A stretch of 64,000 nt of DNA from Paralithodes platypus (GCA_032716605.1 CM064495.1:40140858-40204857); one strand, 5' to 3'; counted from the first letter of the stretch, positions 42,859-54,440 are shown. A program made the numbers and translations. The notes: generated by a model from the sequence alone, not told the origin.

Positions 42859-43285
42859 AGCCCGTAGCCTAGTAGGTAGAGCTCTCGTCTCACACACGAG
42901 GGGTCGGGGGTTCAATCCCCGGCCGGGCGGAGACAAATTGGGCTTGTCTCCTTTCATGTGTTAGCCTCAGTTCACCTAGCTGTAAATAGGTACCTGGAAT
43001 AAGTGGACGACGTTGTGACGTCCCATCTGGGGTTGGCAAAAATGGTACAAGGCGAGATGGGTATCATATGGTTCACCTAAGCAGATGGCTACCTAAGCCT
43101 TCGGGCGAGACGGTACCGTCTATAGTGAGAATGGTACCATACAGATCCACCCTAAGCCTTCGTTTCCGATGTCGCCAATTGGCTAAAATACAGACTACAC
43201 ACACATCCACAGCCATTCCAACAGTACATAAAACACTTAACATGCATTTCACGCAATACATTCCCAGTTAAGGAGGCGCGATAAT
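42859..43285 (+). mobile_element. tRNA(Val)-like SINE, copy 1
   Basis: Head AGCCCGTAGCCTAGTAGGTA (A box), TCTCACACACGAGG (anticodon arm, CAC reading) and GGGGGTTCAATCCCCGGCC (B box), then a conserved body with TAGGTACCTGGAATAAGTGG and GGCGAGATGGGTATCATATG. Copy 2 at 58411-58830 is almost identical over 400 bp. Transcription would be by RNA polymerase III. Confidence 0.7.
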
Positions 43286-43335
43286 AATGAGCTTAGCTCG
43301 CATTGCGTGGATTCCCCTTGACGAACAAGTAACTG

Positions 43336-43372
<37 letters not shown>

Positions 43373-43539
43373 TGTTGAGAGTCGGGGCTTTTGTGAAGCT
43401 GCATAAAGGATGCTTGTGTAGTTTAGTGTTGCTTGCTTTTGAACTCTTTTCATTGAGAAAGCATACTAATGGCGGTGTTCTTAGGCAGCCCTGTTCAGAG
43501 CTGCCTCATTTTTCAGATTTTAACATTCGAGAGCAGAAC

Positions 43540-43690
43540 GTATTTAGCCTGAGACCACGTTTTTCTAGGTCTACCCCTTGGTGCATCTCTCACCAGGTTC
43601 GCTGGCTTGCACCTTTTCACCCAGTTTAGTTCATCCATCCTCTCTATATGCCGAAACAAACCAAACCTTCTTGTACACTCTAGAACATAT
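43540..43690 (-). pseudogene. LINE RT C-terminal fragment
   Basis: Minus-strand frame reads RHIERMDELNWVKRCK, then RDAPRGRPRKTWSQAKYV, the ...GH(I/V)ERM...GRPRKTW end block of LINE RT proteins. Both flanks are lost. Confidence 0.6.
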
Positions 43691-44089
43691 ATCGTGGCCT
43701 TAGGTTTTCAAAGCTATCCCAAACTGAATCGAATATTCTCATTAATTTTGTATCTAATATTTACATTTCGGAAGTTCTTCTTGTTGTTTAAGGGCTCATA
43801 ATGGACCATGCGTTATGTCTTAGACGTACGGATCTCATCACTAATACACTTGATACTCTTGACACGTGGATATATTTGGCCAGTCCCTTCACACCAAATG
43901 GCTCGGTTTGACCCTGAAGTGAGCGTATATTTGTTATGATCTACCATGCGGTGTAATAAACTGTCGTATTATGCATTCCTACTGCGAGTGAATTCTTTTA
44001 AGAATTGAAGAACTGCAGCTTAATAAAAGACTGAAGATTATTATACATTATTTTTTACTTTGTGAGAATGTACGAGAGTGTAGCACGGG

Positions 44090-44515
44090 ACGTTGTTGGA
44101 GAGATATAAATCAAGAGTGCGATGGGTAGATATGATTTACTCAAGAACTTGGTATGGAGTTACATGGAGAGATGGAAAGACGAATGCGGAAGTGTGCGAG
44201 CGATGTGGTGTGATTGGATGGGCTGGAGAGTGTGACTAGGAAAACCTTGCGGTGGTTCGGTCATGTGGACCGAATATGTTGAGCGAGAGAATAACTAAAA
44301 GAGTATATTGGAGTGAAGTGGAAGGGTAGAGAGGGAAAGGCAGACAGAGAGTAAGATGGAGGGATGGAGTTGGAAGGCATATGAGTGAAAGAAGTGTTGG
44401 GTGGAAGGAGGGGCGCTGGCTAACGGGTGACAGGAGCATGGAGGTGATTCTTCAAGTCCATCCTCTCTGGGATCAAATCGTCTGGCAATAGGTAGATAGA
44501 TAAAGAACGACAATA
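44090..44515 (+). mobile_element. LINE family D C-terminus and 3' tail, decayed
   Basis: Across frames: TLRWFGHVDRI, ITKRVYWSEVEG, GKGRQRVRWRDGVGRHMSE, then CAATAGGTAGATAGATA. These are the end blocks of the same type of LINE that opens the window. Confidence 0.55.
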
Positions 44516-45055
44516 GGCTGGTCATTGGATATAATATAACGTCTTGCTGTATCTTCATGTTAACAACGAGAATAACTAGATCAATTGTAGGTGTAAGTGT
44601 ATGGCTTCAAATATATGCTGGGAGATTCTCCGTACTTGCCAGGGTAAATATGTATGTATGCATGTATGTACATTTGCACAGTGTGTATGTGTGAGTGTTT
44701 ATTTCTATTCGAGTGTCTGTGTGAGGCCTGAGGTGTATCCTGGTAGGTTCTTGGTACCGGACTATAACAATGGAGGTAGGAAATTTAGACCTCCTTACCA
44801 AAACTTCACAATACTGGCCTGGTGACCTTCTGGATTCCCCATATTTTTATTTTTATTAACATGTCTTCATTATCCTATTTTGATATGTTATTATAATCTT
44901 ACTTTATTTATTTTGGGTGCAGTAGAAAATTTGATCAGCCATACGATCAGTCAGTCGTTGAGTCAGTCAGTAACGAATCATGATGACTCACATTGGAGAC
45001 CGGGTTTATTTGCAATCCATTGGATAAAGAAGAGAGCCATATATATACTGTATAC

Positions 45056-45056
45056 A

Positions 45057-45152
<96 letters not shown>
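45056..45152. repeat. (AT)n microsatellite
   Basis: About 48 AT units followed by a GA-rich patch. Confidence 0.95.
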
Positions 45153-45154
<2 letters not shown>

Positions 45155-45270
45155 AGATAGAGAGCGAGAGAGAGAGATATTGGTATTGTATTCAAATAGT
45201 TTTCCAGAACGCCGCAGCAAGCAATCCCCCAATAACAAACGTGATGAAGCCATAGACCACTTATCTTCTG

Positions 45271-45415
45271 TGTTGAAATAACTTCGAAAAGTTGACAATG
45301 AATATAAACACCATAATGAGGACGAGCACTTTATTGACAACGTTTTCAGTGACCTGAAAAAGCTATCTGCGAAACGTTGTCAATAAAGTGCTCCTCCTCA
45401 TATGGTGTTTATATT
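45271..45415. mobile_element. 145-bp hairpin insertion with 13-bp target duplication
   Basis: Flanked by the direct repeat CACTTATCTTCTG (45258-45270 and 45416-45428). Internally GAATATAAACACCATAATGA and GAGCACTTTATTGACAACGTTT are mirrored by AAACGTTGTCAATAAAGTGC and TATGGTGTTTATATT around a 26-base loop. A long target duplication suggests target-primed insertion, perhaps with an internal inversion. Confidence 0.8.
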
Positions 45416-45540
45416 CACTTATCTTCTGATCTAACTACCATTTCCAATTAGGGTAGAGAAAACCTTGTTGCCTTCAGTGCTTCCAAAACCCAAATTCTCC
45501 ATTTATCTACCCATCAAGAACTCCCAGAGGACTATCCCTT

Positions 45541-46757
45541 ATTTTTTATTTTTTTTCTATGTGATTGAGGGAGGCAAAAGGCAGAATTGCCTATAGCGAG
45601 TGCCTCCCCCATAGTTGAAAGAGTGACAGGGCCAAAATCAAGGGACGATCGAGCCAAAATGCCTGGACACACGGAGTTTGAAGCAATTTAAGTCATAGGA
45701 AGAGGGAAAGACTGATTCTGGGAGAGAGTTCCAGAGCTCAGCTGTTGAGTAGAAGAAAGTTTGAGAGTAACGTTTCACTCTTGGGTTAGAGAGTTGCACA
45801 GAGTAGGGGTGGGATTGAGTTGCAAGACGGGTACCACGTGCCCTACGTAAAGTAGGTGGTATGCACTGGGAAAGCTCTGAGGAACACTGATTATTATAGT
45901 AGCGATAGAATAGCGAGAGAGATGCAACATTGCGGCAATGAGAGAGAGATTGCAGAGAGTTGGTGAGTGGACGGGAGTTAATGATACGAAAGGCCTTCCT
46001 TTCAACTTTGTCTAGGAGAGCGGTGTGAGAGGAACCTCCCCACACATGTGAACAATACTCAATACAAGGACGCACTATGCCCCTGTACAGAGCAAGAAGC
46101 TGTGCTGGGGAAAAGAACCCCCTAAGGCGGTTGAGCACACCCAGCTTCTGGGAGGCTGCCTTAGCAAGACTGGTAATATGGTCCTTCCAAATGAGAGCAG
46201 AAGAAAAAGAGACACCAAGAATATTGAGAGAAGATGAATGGTTGATTTTTGTATTGTTGAAGAATAAGGGATAGTCCGCTGGGAGATCCTGGCGGGTAGA
46301 TAGATGGAGAAATTGGGTTTTGGAAGCATTAAAGGTAACAAGGTTTTCTCTGCCCCAATTGGAGATAGTATTTAGATCAGAATTTAAGAGTTCTATGGCT
46401 TCATTACGTTTGTCGTTAAGGGATTGCTGGCTGGGGCGTTCTGAAAAACTAATGGAGTAGTGTAAGGTTGAGTCGTCTGCGTATGAATGGATGGGAATTA
46501 AGGTACAGTTAAGGAGATAATTTATAAAAATTAGAGAGAGAATAGGGGATAGGACAGAGCCCTGAGGAACACCAGAGTTTATAGGGTGAGGAAGTGAACA
46601 ATGGCCGTCCATAACCGCGGCTACGGAACGGCCGGAAAGGAAATTAGAGAAAAAGGCACAGATGGAGGGATAGAAACCGAAGGAGGGTAGTTTAGAAATT
46701 AAAGATTTGTGCCAGACTCTATCGAAAGCTTTCGATATGTCTAGTGCAATAGAAAAA
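45541..46757 (-). mobile_element. LINE family C copy (minus), inserted in its own kind
   Basis: 5'-truncated at RT motif A, 3' UTR ends with an A-rich tail (T-run on plus, 45539-45556). Left and right flanks (GGACTATCCCTTA and CTTCAACAATACAAAAATCA) join into continuous family C sequence. Confidence 0.8.
45638..46757 (-). pseudogene. RT core and C-terminus of LINE C, open frame
   Basis: Uninterrupted frame from the truncation to the stop: ALDISKAFDRVWHKSLI (catalytic Asp), NSGVPQGSVLSP, IHSYADDSTLHYS (Asp pair), NWGRENLVTFNASKTQFLHL, LNILGVSFSSALIWKDHI, LYRGIVRPCIEYCSHVWGGS, ERKAFRIINSRPL, ELWNSLPESVFP and LNCFKLRVSRHF. The 324-codon part from ATG 46612 is intact, so this is the youngest-looking coding LINE piece in the window. 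It lacks the N-terminal half of the polyprotein. Confidence 0.85.
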
Positions 46758-47814
46758 GTTTCACTTCAACAATACAAAAATCAACCCTTCATCTTCTCTC
46801 AGTATTCTCGGTATCTCATTTTCTTCTGATCTCTCTTGGAAAGGCCATATTACCACTCTTGCTAAAAACGGCTTCCCAGAAGCTGGGTGAAGGGGTATTT
46901 TACCTCTGCACAGCTTCTTGCTTTGTACAGGTGCACAGTGCGTCCTTGTATTGAGTATTGTTCGCATGTGTGAGGAGGATCCTCTCACACAGCACTTCTA
47001 GAGAAAGTAGAAAAGAAAGCCTTTCGTCTCATTAACTCTTGTCCACTCACTGATTCTTTGTAGTCTCTCTCTTCGCCGCAATATTGCATCTCTCACTATT
47101 CTACCGCTATTACAATAATCAGTGTTCCTCAGGGCTCTCTCAGTGTATGCCACCTCTACGTAGGGTACGTAGTACCCGTCTTGCAACACAATCCCACCCC
47201 TACTCTGTGCAACTCTCCAACCCAAGAGTGGAATGATTCTCCCAATCTTTCTTGTATTCAACAGCTGAGCTCTGGAACTCTCTCCCTGAATCCATCTTTC
47301 CCTCATCCTATTACTTAAATTGTTTCAAAGTCCATGTTTCCAGACATTTTTAGCTCGAACATTTCTTGATTTTGGCCCTGTCACTCTTTCCACTATGGGG
47401 GAGGCACTCGTCACAGGCAGGTTTGCCTTTTGTCTCCCTCATCTACATAGAAAACAAATATATAATAAAGCAATGTTATATAGATGTATCTACATACACC
47501 CGATATGCATTATGTACTTATACCTAACTTAAGTAAGAAAACAATATGTGAATGCACACGTACATCGATAATGATTATATAAAGGTGAAAAATGATAACA
47601 AAATAAAAATAAAGAATGAGTCATCACCTGCTTGACCTTCATAAGTAGAACGTAGACAAATGTTGGTGTTAGCGTCCCTCCCTCCATCCGTTGTGTGTTA
47701 TTATACTGTGACCCAACCAGAGCGTCACTACCGGTACGATCACTATCACTGGGAGGCTCTATACCGGTAGTGGGGGGGGGGGGGCCCTCTGTACAATGGT
47801 GTGTGTGTGTGAGA

Positions 47815-47842
47815 GAGACAGAGAGAGAGTGAGAGTGAGAGT

Positions 47843-47885
<43 letters not shown>

Positions 47886-47928
47886 CAAGAGCAAGTGAGT
47901 GAGTGAGTGAGTGAGAGAGAGAGAGATA
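47815..47928. repeat. (GA)n / GAGT-rich microsatellite
   Basis: Interrupted GA and GAGT units; Leu-Ser frames over it are artefacts. Confidence 0.9.
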
Positions 47929-48031
47929 TTACACATTTTGTTATAGTATTTCCAATTTCGCGATTGAGTGTACATGTGTGAACGTTTACACTAAATTTAA
48001 GTAACTCTGGATCTCTCTCCCTCAATCTATC

Positions 48032-48206
48032 ATTTCCTCACCCTTGTTTTGTTTTGTTAGTTTCCTCCCTAGACCTCCATCAAGCTTACACCCCCTCCCC
48101 CCTTCCCCCCCCAAAAAAAAAAAAAAAAATTCTGGGTAAATCTGTACGTCTTAAAATATCAATACTAATGGGGCTAAACATGAAAGCAGCTACCTCCCCC
48201 TTAACT
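48032..48206 (-). repeat. partial MITE, family B
   Basis: TTTCCTCCCTAGACCTCCAT, AATACTAATGGGGCTAAACA, TACCTCCCCCTTAA. Confidence 0.5.
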
Positions 48207-48410
48207 GCTTCAAGTTCCGTGTTTTGACTCAAGTTCCATTTTGACTCTAACCTACCTTCAATTTAGCTCTCGATCACTGTTTCAATATTTGGGGGACACT
48301 TGTTACAGGCATCTTTGCCTTTTGTCTCCTTCACGCACATGGGAATAAAAGGAGGGGGGCATCTAGGCGTTATGTGATGTCCATCAAGGGATATTATATA
48401 GTATTGTGGC

Positions 48411-48483
48411 GAAACAATAACATGACCCACTTCTAACAATAACATGACCCACTTCTAACAATAACATGACCCACTTCTAACAA
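48411..48483 (+). repeat. 22-bp tandem repeat, 3 copies
   Basis: AACAATAACATGACCCACTTCT repeated three times. Confidence 0.9.
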
Positions 48484-49320
48484 TCTTCTACCGTAATCTA
48501 TCAACTCTTTCCAATTGGGACAGAGATAATATTGCTGCTTTCAATGCTTCCCAAACACAATTTCTCCACATCTGAACCTGACACAATCTTTCACACGAGT
48601 ATCCCTTAATCTTCAACAATACACAAAATAAACCATTCGTCCTCTCTCCATATTCTTGGTGTCTATTTTCCCTCTGACCTTTTTTACCATTCTTGCTAAA
48701 GCAGCTTCCCAGAGGTTAGGTATGATAAATCATCTCCGAGGGTTCTTTACCCTCACACAGCTTGCTCTGTACAAGGGTACTGTGCGCCCATGTATCGAGT
48801 ACTGTTCGCATGTGTGAGAAGGTTCTACCCATACTACAAGGTAGAGGTAAAAGCATTTCGTCTCATCAACTCACCTCCTCTTACTAATTCTCTATTAAAT
48901 CTCTCTCTCTCTCTCTCTCTCTCCACGGTGCGATGTCTGTCTACCGTTATTACAGTATCAGTTTTCTTTCTCAGCGTATACTTCCTCTCTTACGGAGAGT
49001 AGATGGTAACTGCCTTTCAACATATTCCCAGTGCCCCTCTTTTGGCTAACTCTCTAGCCCAAGAGTGAACTGATATTTCAGTCTTTCTTCCACTCAACAA
49101 GTAAACATTGGAACTTTCTCCCTCAATCCAAGGTTCACCTTGCCTCAAACTATCTTCCCCTCATCCTACGACTTAAGCTGCTTCAATGTCCGTGACTCTA
49201 ACGTATCTTGATAATGGCTGTCACTCTTTTGATTGTTTTTATTTTATGTATTAATTTATTAGTCATGTTTGAAAGGACACTCGTTACAGGGAGCTTTGCC
49301 TTTTGTCTCCTTCTTATACT
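48484..49320 (+). mobile_element. LINE family C 3' half, degenerate
   Basis: Same order of segments as other copies: TTTCCAATTGGGACAGAGAT, TTAATCTTCAACAATACACA, GCAGCTTCCCAGAGGTTAGG, TGCGCCCATGTATCGAGTAC, ACACTCGTTACAGGGAGCTT. Many stops; a (CT)n stretch has expanded at 48899-48923. Confidence 0.65.
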
Positions 49321-49613
49321 TAAACCAATCCCTGCTTAATAATGATGTATAGTACCTCAGTGTCTCAACAAATGCCATGATAAATCAAAATGGTCCTATC
49401 CCTCACTTCTATTAACCCCTAATAGCAACGAAGTGTATCAGTCTATCTTATTTGCTTGTTCCGACGCAGGCAAAAGCAACGTGAATACGAAATGTCATAA
49501 TGGCTACCCGGAAATATGCTTCTTTCATTCATTATATTTATGCAGAATAATGTTAATAGCAACGGTAAAATATAATGAGAATAACAGAGATGAAGTTATT
49601 ATGTGTGTACTGG

Positions 49614-49616
<3 letters not shown>

Positions 49617-49658
<42 letters not shown>
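49617..49658 (+). repeat. (GT)n microsatellite
   Basis: About 20 GT units; a related GT-rich patch occurs at 49889-49980. Confidence 0.9.
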
Positions 49659-49659
<1 letters not shown>

Positions 49660-50237
49660 TTGTAGAATAAGATAGATTGTACACCACTTTGTAACTGTCA
49701 CCTTAATACAAAAACAAAAACAAAAACAAAAACAAAAAAATAGAAGGAAACATGCTTACATTACTGAAATGTTTGTGGACATGCAGTAATGCAAGTAATG
49801 GTCACTCTTCTGTAAATCTAAAATGGCTTACTTAAGAATGGGAAAGGGGTGGGACCTTCTATTTTTTGTTTCTGTGTATGTGATTGTATGTGTGTGTGTG
49901 TGTGTGTGTGCTTGTCAATTATGTGTAGGCCTATGTGTGTGTATTTATGTGGGATAGTGTGTGTGTGGGTGTGTTTGTACGTGTCATCGTGTATGAATAT
50001 CGAGAGATGGTATCGTGTGTAGTGTCAAGGATCCTGATGGGGCCACGATAACCGAAATACTGACATTGGGGCCATATAGCATTATTATATCTTTGCCTCT
50101 TATATTATTGTCTTAGAGGAGAGAATATATGCGAAGGTCGGAGTAGGATTGTTGGTATTGTTGTTTATTGTTGGTATATGAAGCCCCATGGTCGACGATT
50201 ATGCAACCATTTTTAGGACCCCCCCCCCCCTCCCCTT

Positions 50238-50365
<128 letters not shown>

Positions 50366-50744
50366 TTTCTTTTGTTGTCATATATATAAGCAAAATAGAA
50401 TTTAAGGTAACACAAATACACTCAAATCAATTAGTATGTGCTGTATATTGCAATTGTACATGAACCCGTAGCTAATTACAGTTTTGATATTTGCACTAAT
50501 GTTCATGATTATATTCAGGCAATCTTTGTGTCACGCTAGCGCATGCATTGTGCAAAATCTCAAGGCTCGAAAATCATCAATAATAAAAGTGATAATGTAC
50601 TAAGATATTTGAAGATAAATGGGTGCAATTATCCTGGATATAATAATATACTATACTAATTCATAAAATACTGTTTATGATGTGGAAGAAGATGGATAGT
50701 GTTGCAAAAATGTGTGAATGTGGAAGAAATAAGACCGCTGAAAG

Positions 50745-50789
50745 TGACGTCACAGAAGTTATTTATTATTTTCGGTGGCTATGACGTCA
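50745..50789. promoter_or_regulatory. two consensus CRE sites
   Basis: TGACGTCA at 50745-50752 and again at 50782-50789, 450 bp upstream of the TATA box of the Gly-rich gene. Perfect palindromes 37 bp apart. Regulatory role is inference. Confidence 0.35.
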
Positions 50790-51196
50790 ATTAGTTTGAG
50801 TATAAACAGTTTTTAAAGTGATCATAATTTTCTGTCTAAAATAAAACCTACTTGTCTACGGTGATTGTTAGAGTACCTAATGTATGTATGTATGTATGTA
50901 CTCAGGCACATACCCCATTGCTGGGGTTGGCCGACTCGAGACAAAGCCCGAATAGAAACAGCATGCAAGGGTTCTAATTCTCAGAGTCCGACACCACTTT
51001 CACGTTCCCTCGCCTCTTTCTCTGTCTCGATGAGTAGGAGAAGTTTACCTAATACCACTTATGACTATAAACACATACAAATACCTATAGTTTATCTGCA
51101 TTCCTTTAGATGGCGTTTTAGAGGGAGGTAAGAGGGGGTAGAAGAAGTAAGGGAGGAGGGACCAGCAAAAAGTAAAAGTCAGAGGCCACATCCAAG

Positions 51197-51206
51197 TATA
51201 TAAAAG
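51197..51206 (+). promoter_or_regulatory. TATA box of the Gly-rich protein gene
   Basis: TATATAAAAGGCC in an otherwise mixed-composition region, about 175 bp upstream of the start codon. Transcription would begin near 51228-51235 (CACATTCTC), giving a 5' UTR of about 150 bases. Confidence 0.7.
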
Positions 51207-51378
51207 GCCTTTCGACACCGGTACTTCACATTCTCTCTCGTACCACCACCGCCCTCCCTTCTTCCATATAATCTTCACTCCCAGAACCCGCTCCACAAAC
51301 TTCCAGTACACAGACGGCCTCCCAGTGATCGAATACAGTTCTTAGTACCCCTTCTGCAGTTTCCCAGTTCCAAGCAAG

Positions 51379-52223
51379 ATGGCCTTCGGGAAACAGCTGG
51401 TCCTCTTCGCCCTGTGCCTGATACTAGCGGAAGGGACCATCTCTGCCGCGGTGCCCCTAGCCCAGAGCAAGACGGGACTCAAGGGCCTCTCCAGCCCCGT
51501 CTACTCTCGCGATCTTCCTGGCTACACCTACAGCTACCCCACCACTACCTCCCAACGACGACCTGAGAACCGGGACGACCACTACCACCACCACCTGCAC
51601 CAGCTCCAACGACCCAGCTACTACCCCTACGGCCAAAGCACCGGGGGGGTTCTGTCCGGCGGACTTGGTGTCACAGCTGGGCTTCCATACTACCTGGGCT
51701 TTGGTCGTCTCGGGGGGCTCAACGGGGGTTTGGGTGGGGGGCATGGTGGCTTAGGTGGGGGTCTTGGTGGCTTGGGTGGGGGTCTTGGTGGCTTGGGTGG
51801 GGGGCTTGGTGGCTTAGGTGGGGGTCTTGGTGGCTGGGGTGGGGGTCTTGGTGGCTTGGGTGGGGGTCTTGGTGGCTTAGGTGGGGGTCTTGGTGGCTTG
51901 GGTGGGGGGCTTGGTGGCTTAGGTGGGGGTCTTGGTGGTTGGGAAGGGGTCTTGGTGGCTTGGGTGGGGGGCTTGGTGGCTTGGGTGGGGGTCTTGGCTT
52001 AAGTGGGGGTCTCGGTTTAGGCGGTGGTCTAGGATTAGGAGGTGGACTTGGTCAGGGAGGACTCGGTGGTGGACTGGGCGGTCTAGGTGGATTGGGCGGT
52101 ATTGGTGGTGTAGGAGGACTTGGTGGTGGTGGATTGGGCGGTATTGGTGGTGGTGGATTGGGAGGACTGGGTGGATTGGGACTCACTGGCAACCTGGGGC
52201 TATCATACGGCTATGGTTGGTGA
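51379..52223 (+). CDS. secreted Gly/Leu-rich repeat protein, one frameshift
   Basis: The ATG at 51379 opens a signal peptide (KQLVLFALCLILAEG core; cleavage likely after TISA). A His/Tyr-rich segment follows (residues about 40-85, DDHYHHHLHQ, RPSYYPYG), then a long run of GGLGGGL heptapeptide-like repeats. The first frame stops at 52000-52002. Before that, at 51937-51950, one repeat unit has 17 instead of 18 bases between two CTT codons. Allowing for the missing base, the frame continues with GLG and GIG repeats to GLSYGYGW and TGA at 52221-52223, about 281 residues. Gly-rich secreted proteins of arthropods are often cuticle or matrix components; the specific function is unknown. Either a real frameshift (pseudogene/allele) or an assembly error. 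Confidence 0.75.
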
Positions 52224-52365
52224 GGCTGTCCACTATGAATGGTTGATGATAACCTAATTCAAATTATGTAAAGTAGGTTTAACAATACTGCGATGTAGTA
52301 TGGCGAAGAAACAACCACATAATATCCTATATATATAAAAACATTTTTTTTTTTATCTCAATCAT

Positions 52366-52371
52366 AATAAA
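52366..52371 (+). terminator. polyadenylation signal of the Gly-rich gene
   Basis: AATAAA about 143 bases after the final stop codon. Confidence 0.6.
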
Positions 52372-53720
52372 AATTCTCAGCTGTGACCTCAAAACTCGAG
52401 CACCTATAAAACATTTGCCTCTCTCCCGCAACGTCACTGTGTTATGTCTATCAATCTACAAAACTTGATCTGTCAACACTGTGCATCAACCAGCGAATTG
52501 TGCCTTTTACCAGGCTCACCATGTACAGTTCCGGACAATAGTCTCTCGATTGGGCATGCAGATGATGATACAATACAAAAACGGGAAGGAAAGAATAATA
52601 ACGTATGTATTTGGTAGACTGACATATCCTTGCTTCGAAACAAAAGGGATATAACATTTGTTTAGTTTGTCTGTTGTTTAACGTATCTTGTCCTGCCAAC
52701 CGAGTCCAGAGACAGTATCCAGAACTGTGCATTTAGCTCATTAATAAGTGATGTTAGAATGCCAACTACCGGTACCTGTCATTAAGCAAATTTAAAAAAA
52801 AATCAATAACCTCTGCATCGACCCCTTCAGGAGAACCCTCTTATAAAACTACTGCAGTCCCTCCCTCTCGACCTCCACCCCACTGTAAATAAACCATTAC
52901 CTTGTGCAGCTCACCGGGGAATAGGAGATTCTTTTACGACGACGAGAAAAGGTTGGCTGATAAAACCTTAATTTATATCGTATTGGCTGTAAAATCCATT
53001 GTTGAAAATTATCAGGTGCAATTAAATTACCTCAAGTCTCCATAAATTGTGTGTACTTGCCAACCAAAATAAGCATCCAGGTTTTACTCTTATGACATTT
53101 TCTCTAGTTTCTAAGTAAACATTATCCGAATCCATTTGCATAAAAAACTTACCCCCTGGGTTTGTCTCGTAAGTAATTTTAGAGTGTAGTTTAATAAAAA
53201 AAATAAAAATAATAATTAACCATTTTACAACCGAGTGCCACTGTGGGAGGGAAGGACCAAAACTATCGTGTCCTCAAAGTGGGTTCACACTAATGTATAT
53301 TTCGGCAAGTCTAGCCTGGTAACTTTTGATGATTACACGGAAACCCAGACACCTAAATCAATCCATCTTGGTGGCGATGCCAATGCAAGGAAATCCTAGC
53401 AATGTTACCAGCATAAAGTTGTTGATCGAAAGTAGCCAGAAAGACGGCTCGTGTGAATCAATTTGTAACAAGTCTTTTTGTCTTAAGGACGAAAATTATC
53501 CTTCCTGGAAAGAAAATTATCCTTCCTGACCAGACTCCGGTATATTACCACCCACTCACTGGACCAGAAAATCTCAATAAACAAGGCAATTTATCCACCG
53601 ATGTTTTGAACGTGTAGGAGACGAGGTAAAGGATTTCAATTGGTCTTGGTGGGAAACGAGAGTAGAACATTTCGATATTTGGATTGTGTGTAGACTGTGA
53701 CGAAAGGAGTAGGAGAGTCA
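52372..53720. other. unique-looking spacer, no gene supported
   Basis: Short frames only; no domain or repeat family recognised. Confidence 0.4.
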
Positions 53721-53726
53721 TCATCT

Positions 53727-53926
53727 AAAGCCGGTATCACACTAGCGCTTTTCCCTCAACATTTATCCTCAACACTGGTCTGGCAGCTTATGAGGTCAAC
53801 ATTTAACATATTTCTTTTGCCTAAATTCATCTATTCATACCAGTGCAAAATATTCCAGAAGTGTTACTAGACAAATTTTGATCATCAAATGTTGACTATA
53901 AAAGCTCTAGTGTGATACCGGCTTTA
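53727..53926. mobile_element. hairpin MITE, GGTATCACAC family (E)
   Basis: TAAAGCCGGTATCACACTAG at the left and CTAGTGTGATACCGGCTTTA at the right are perfect inverse termini. Interior shares CTGGTCTGGCAGCTTATGAG and GTGCAAAATATTCCAGAA with 14209-14402. Confidence 0.8.
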
Positions 53927-54440
53927 TTGTATCCCTGGGCCCCGCTTAATATATTAGCTCTGGAGAGAATTAGGGGCAAGAATATGTCCATGTGGTTATA
54001 TTTGTACATGTTAAGTGATTCATTTTTATCGACCTCTGTAATTAATATGTATTAAGTCTATCTCATAAATACATGTGAGCTACTAAATGTGTTTATACTC
54101 TCAACGGGACTCGAACCATCGACAGTCAGAACGATTGTTTAGTGAATGAGAAGGGGCGATATACCAGGCAATTTCAAAATTATGGTAGAAACTTGATATT
54201 GGCAGTTAATATTTTGTTAATATATACCTTGTACATATTTAGGGTTCGTACAGTCGTGGTCAGATATAAATGAACACTTCCTTACGAGAAATACAAGACG
54301 GTGAACATTAACCAGTGAAGATCTATATAATCATGACTGTAGCTATCTTTAGTTTCCAAAATGCTTCAGTGGTGTATTATTATTGTTCTACACAATATTG
54401 TTCAGATATTCCTGACGTCGACTGTACATCCTGAATGCAA

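Larger units (their letters stand above)
45179..47480 (+). mobile_element. LINE family C copy (plus), interrupted twice
   Basis: Segments 45179-45270, 45416-45540 and 46758-47480 align end to end with other family C copies (19.0 and 48.5 kb): [12 protein letters not shown], then INPSSSLSILGISF-like, then the 3' end AGGCACTCGTCACAGGCAGG. They are separated by a 145-bp hairpin insertion and a 1.2-kb antisense copy of the same family. Confidence 0.75.

Noticed and set aside
42859..42935. Functional tRNA-Val gene
   Set aside because: tRNA-like head only; it continues into a conserved 350-bp body shared with 58411-58830, so it is a SINE.
53326..53529. 67-codon plus-strand frame with Cys residues
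   Set aside because: No signal peptide, domain or regulatory context.
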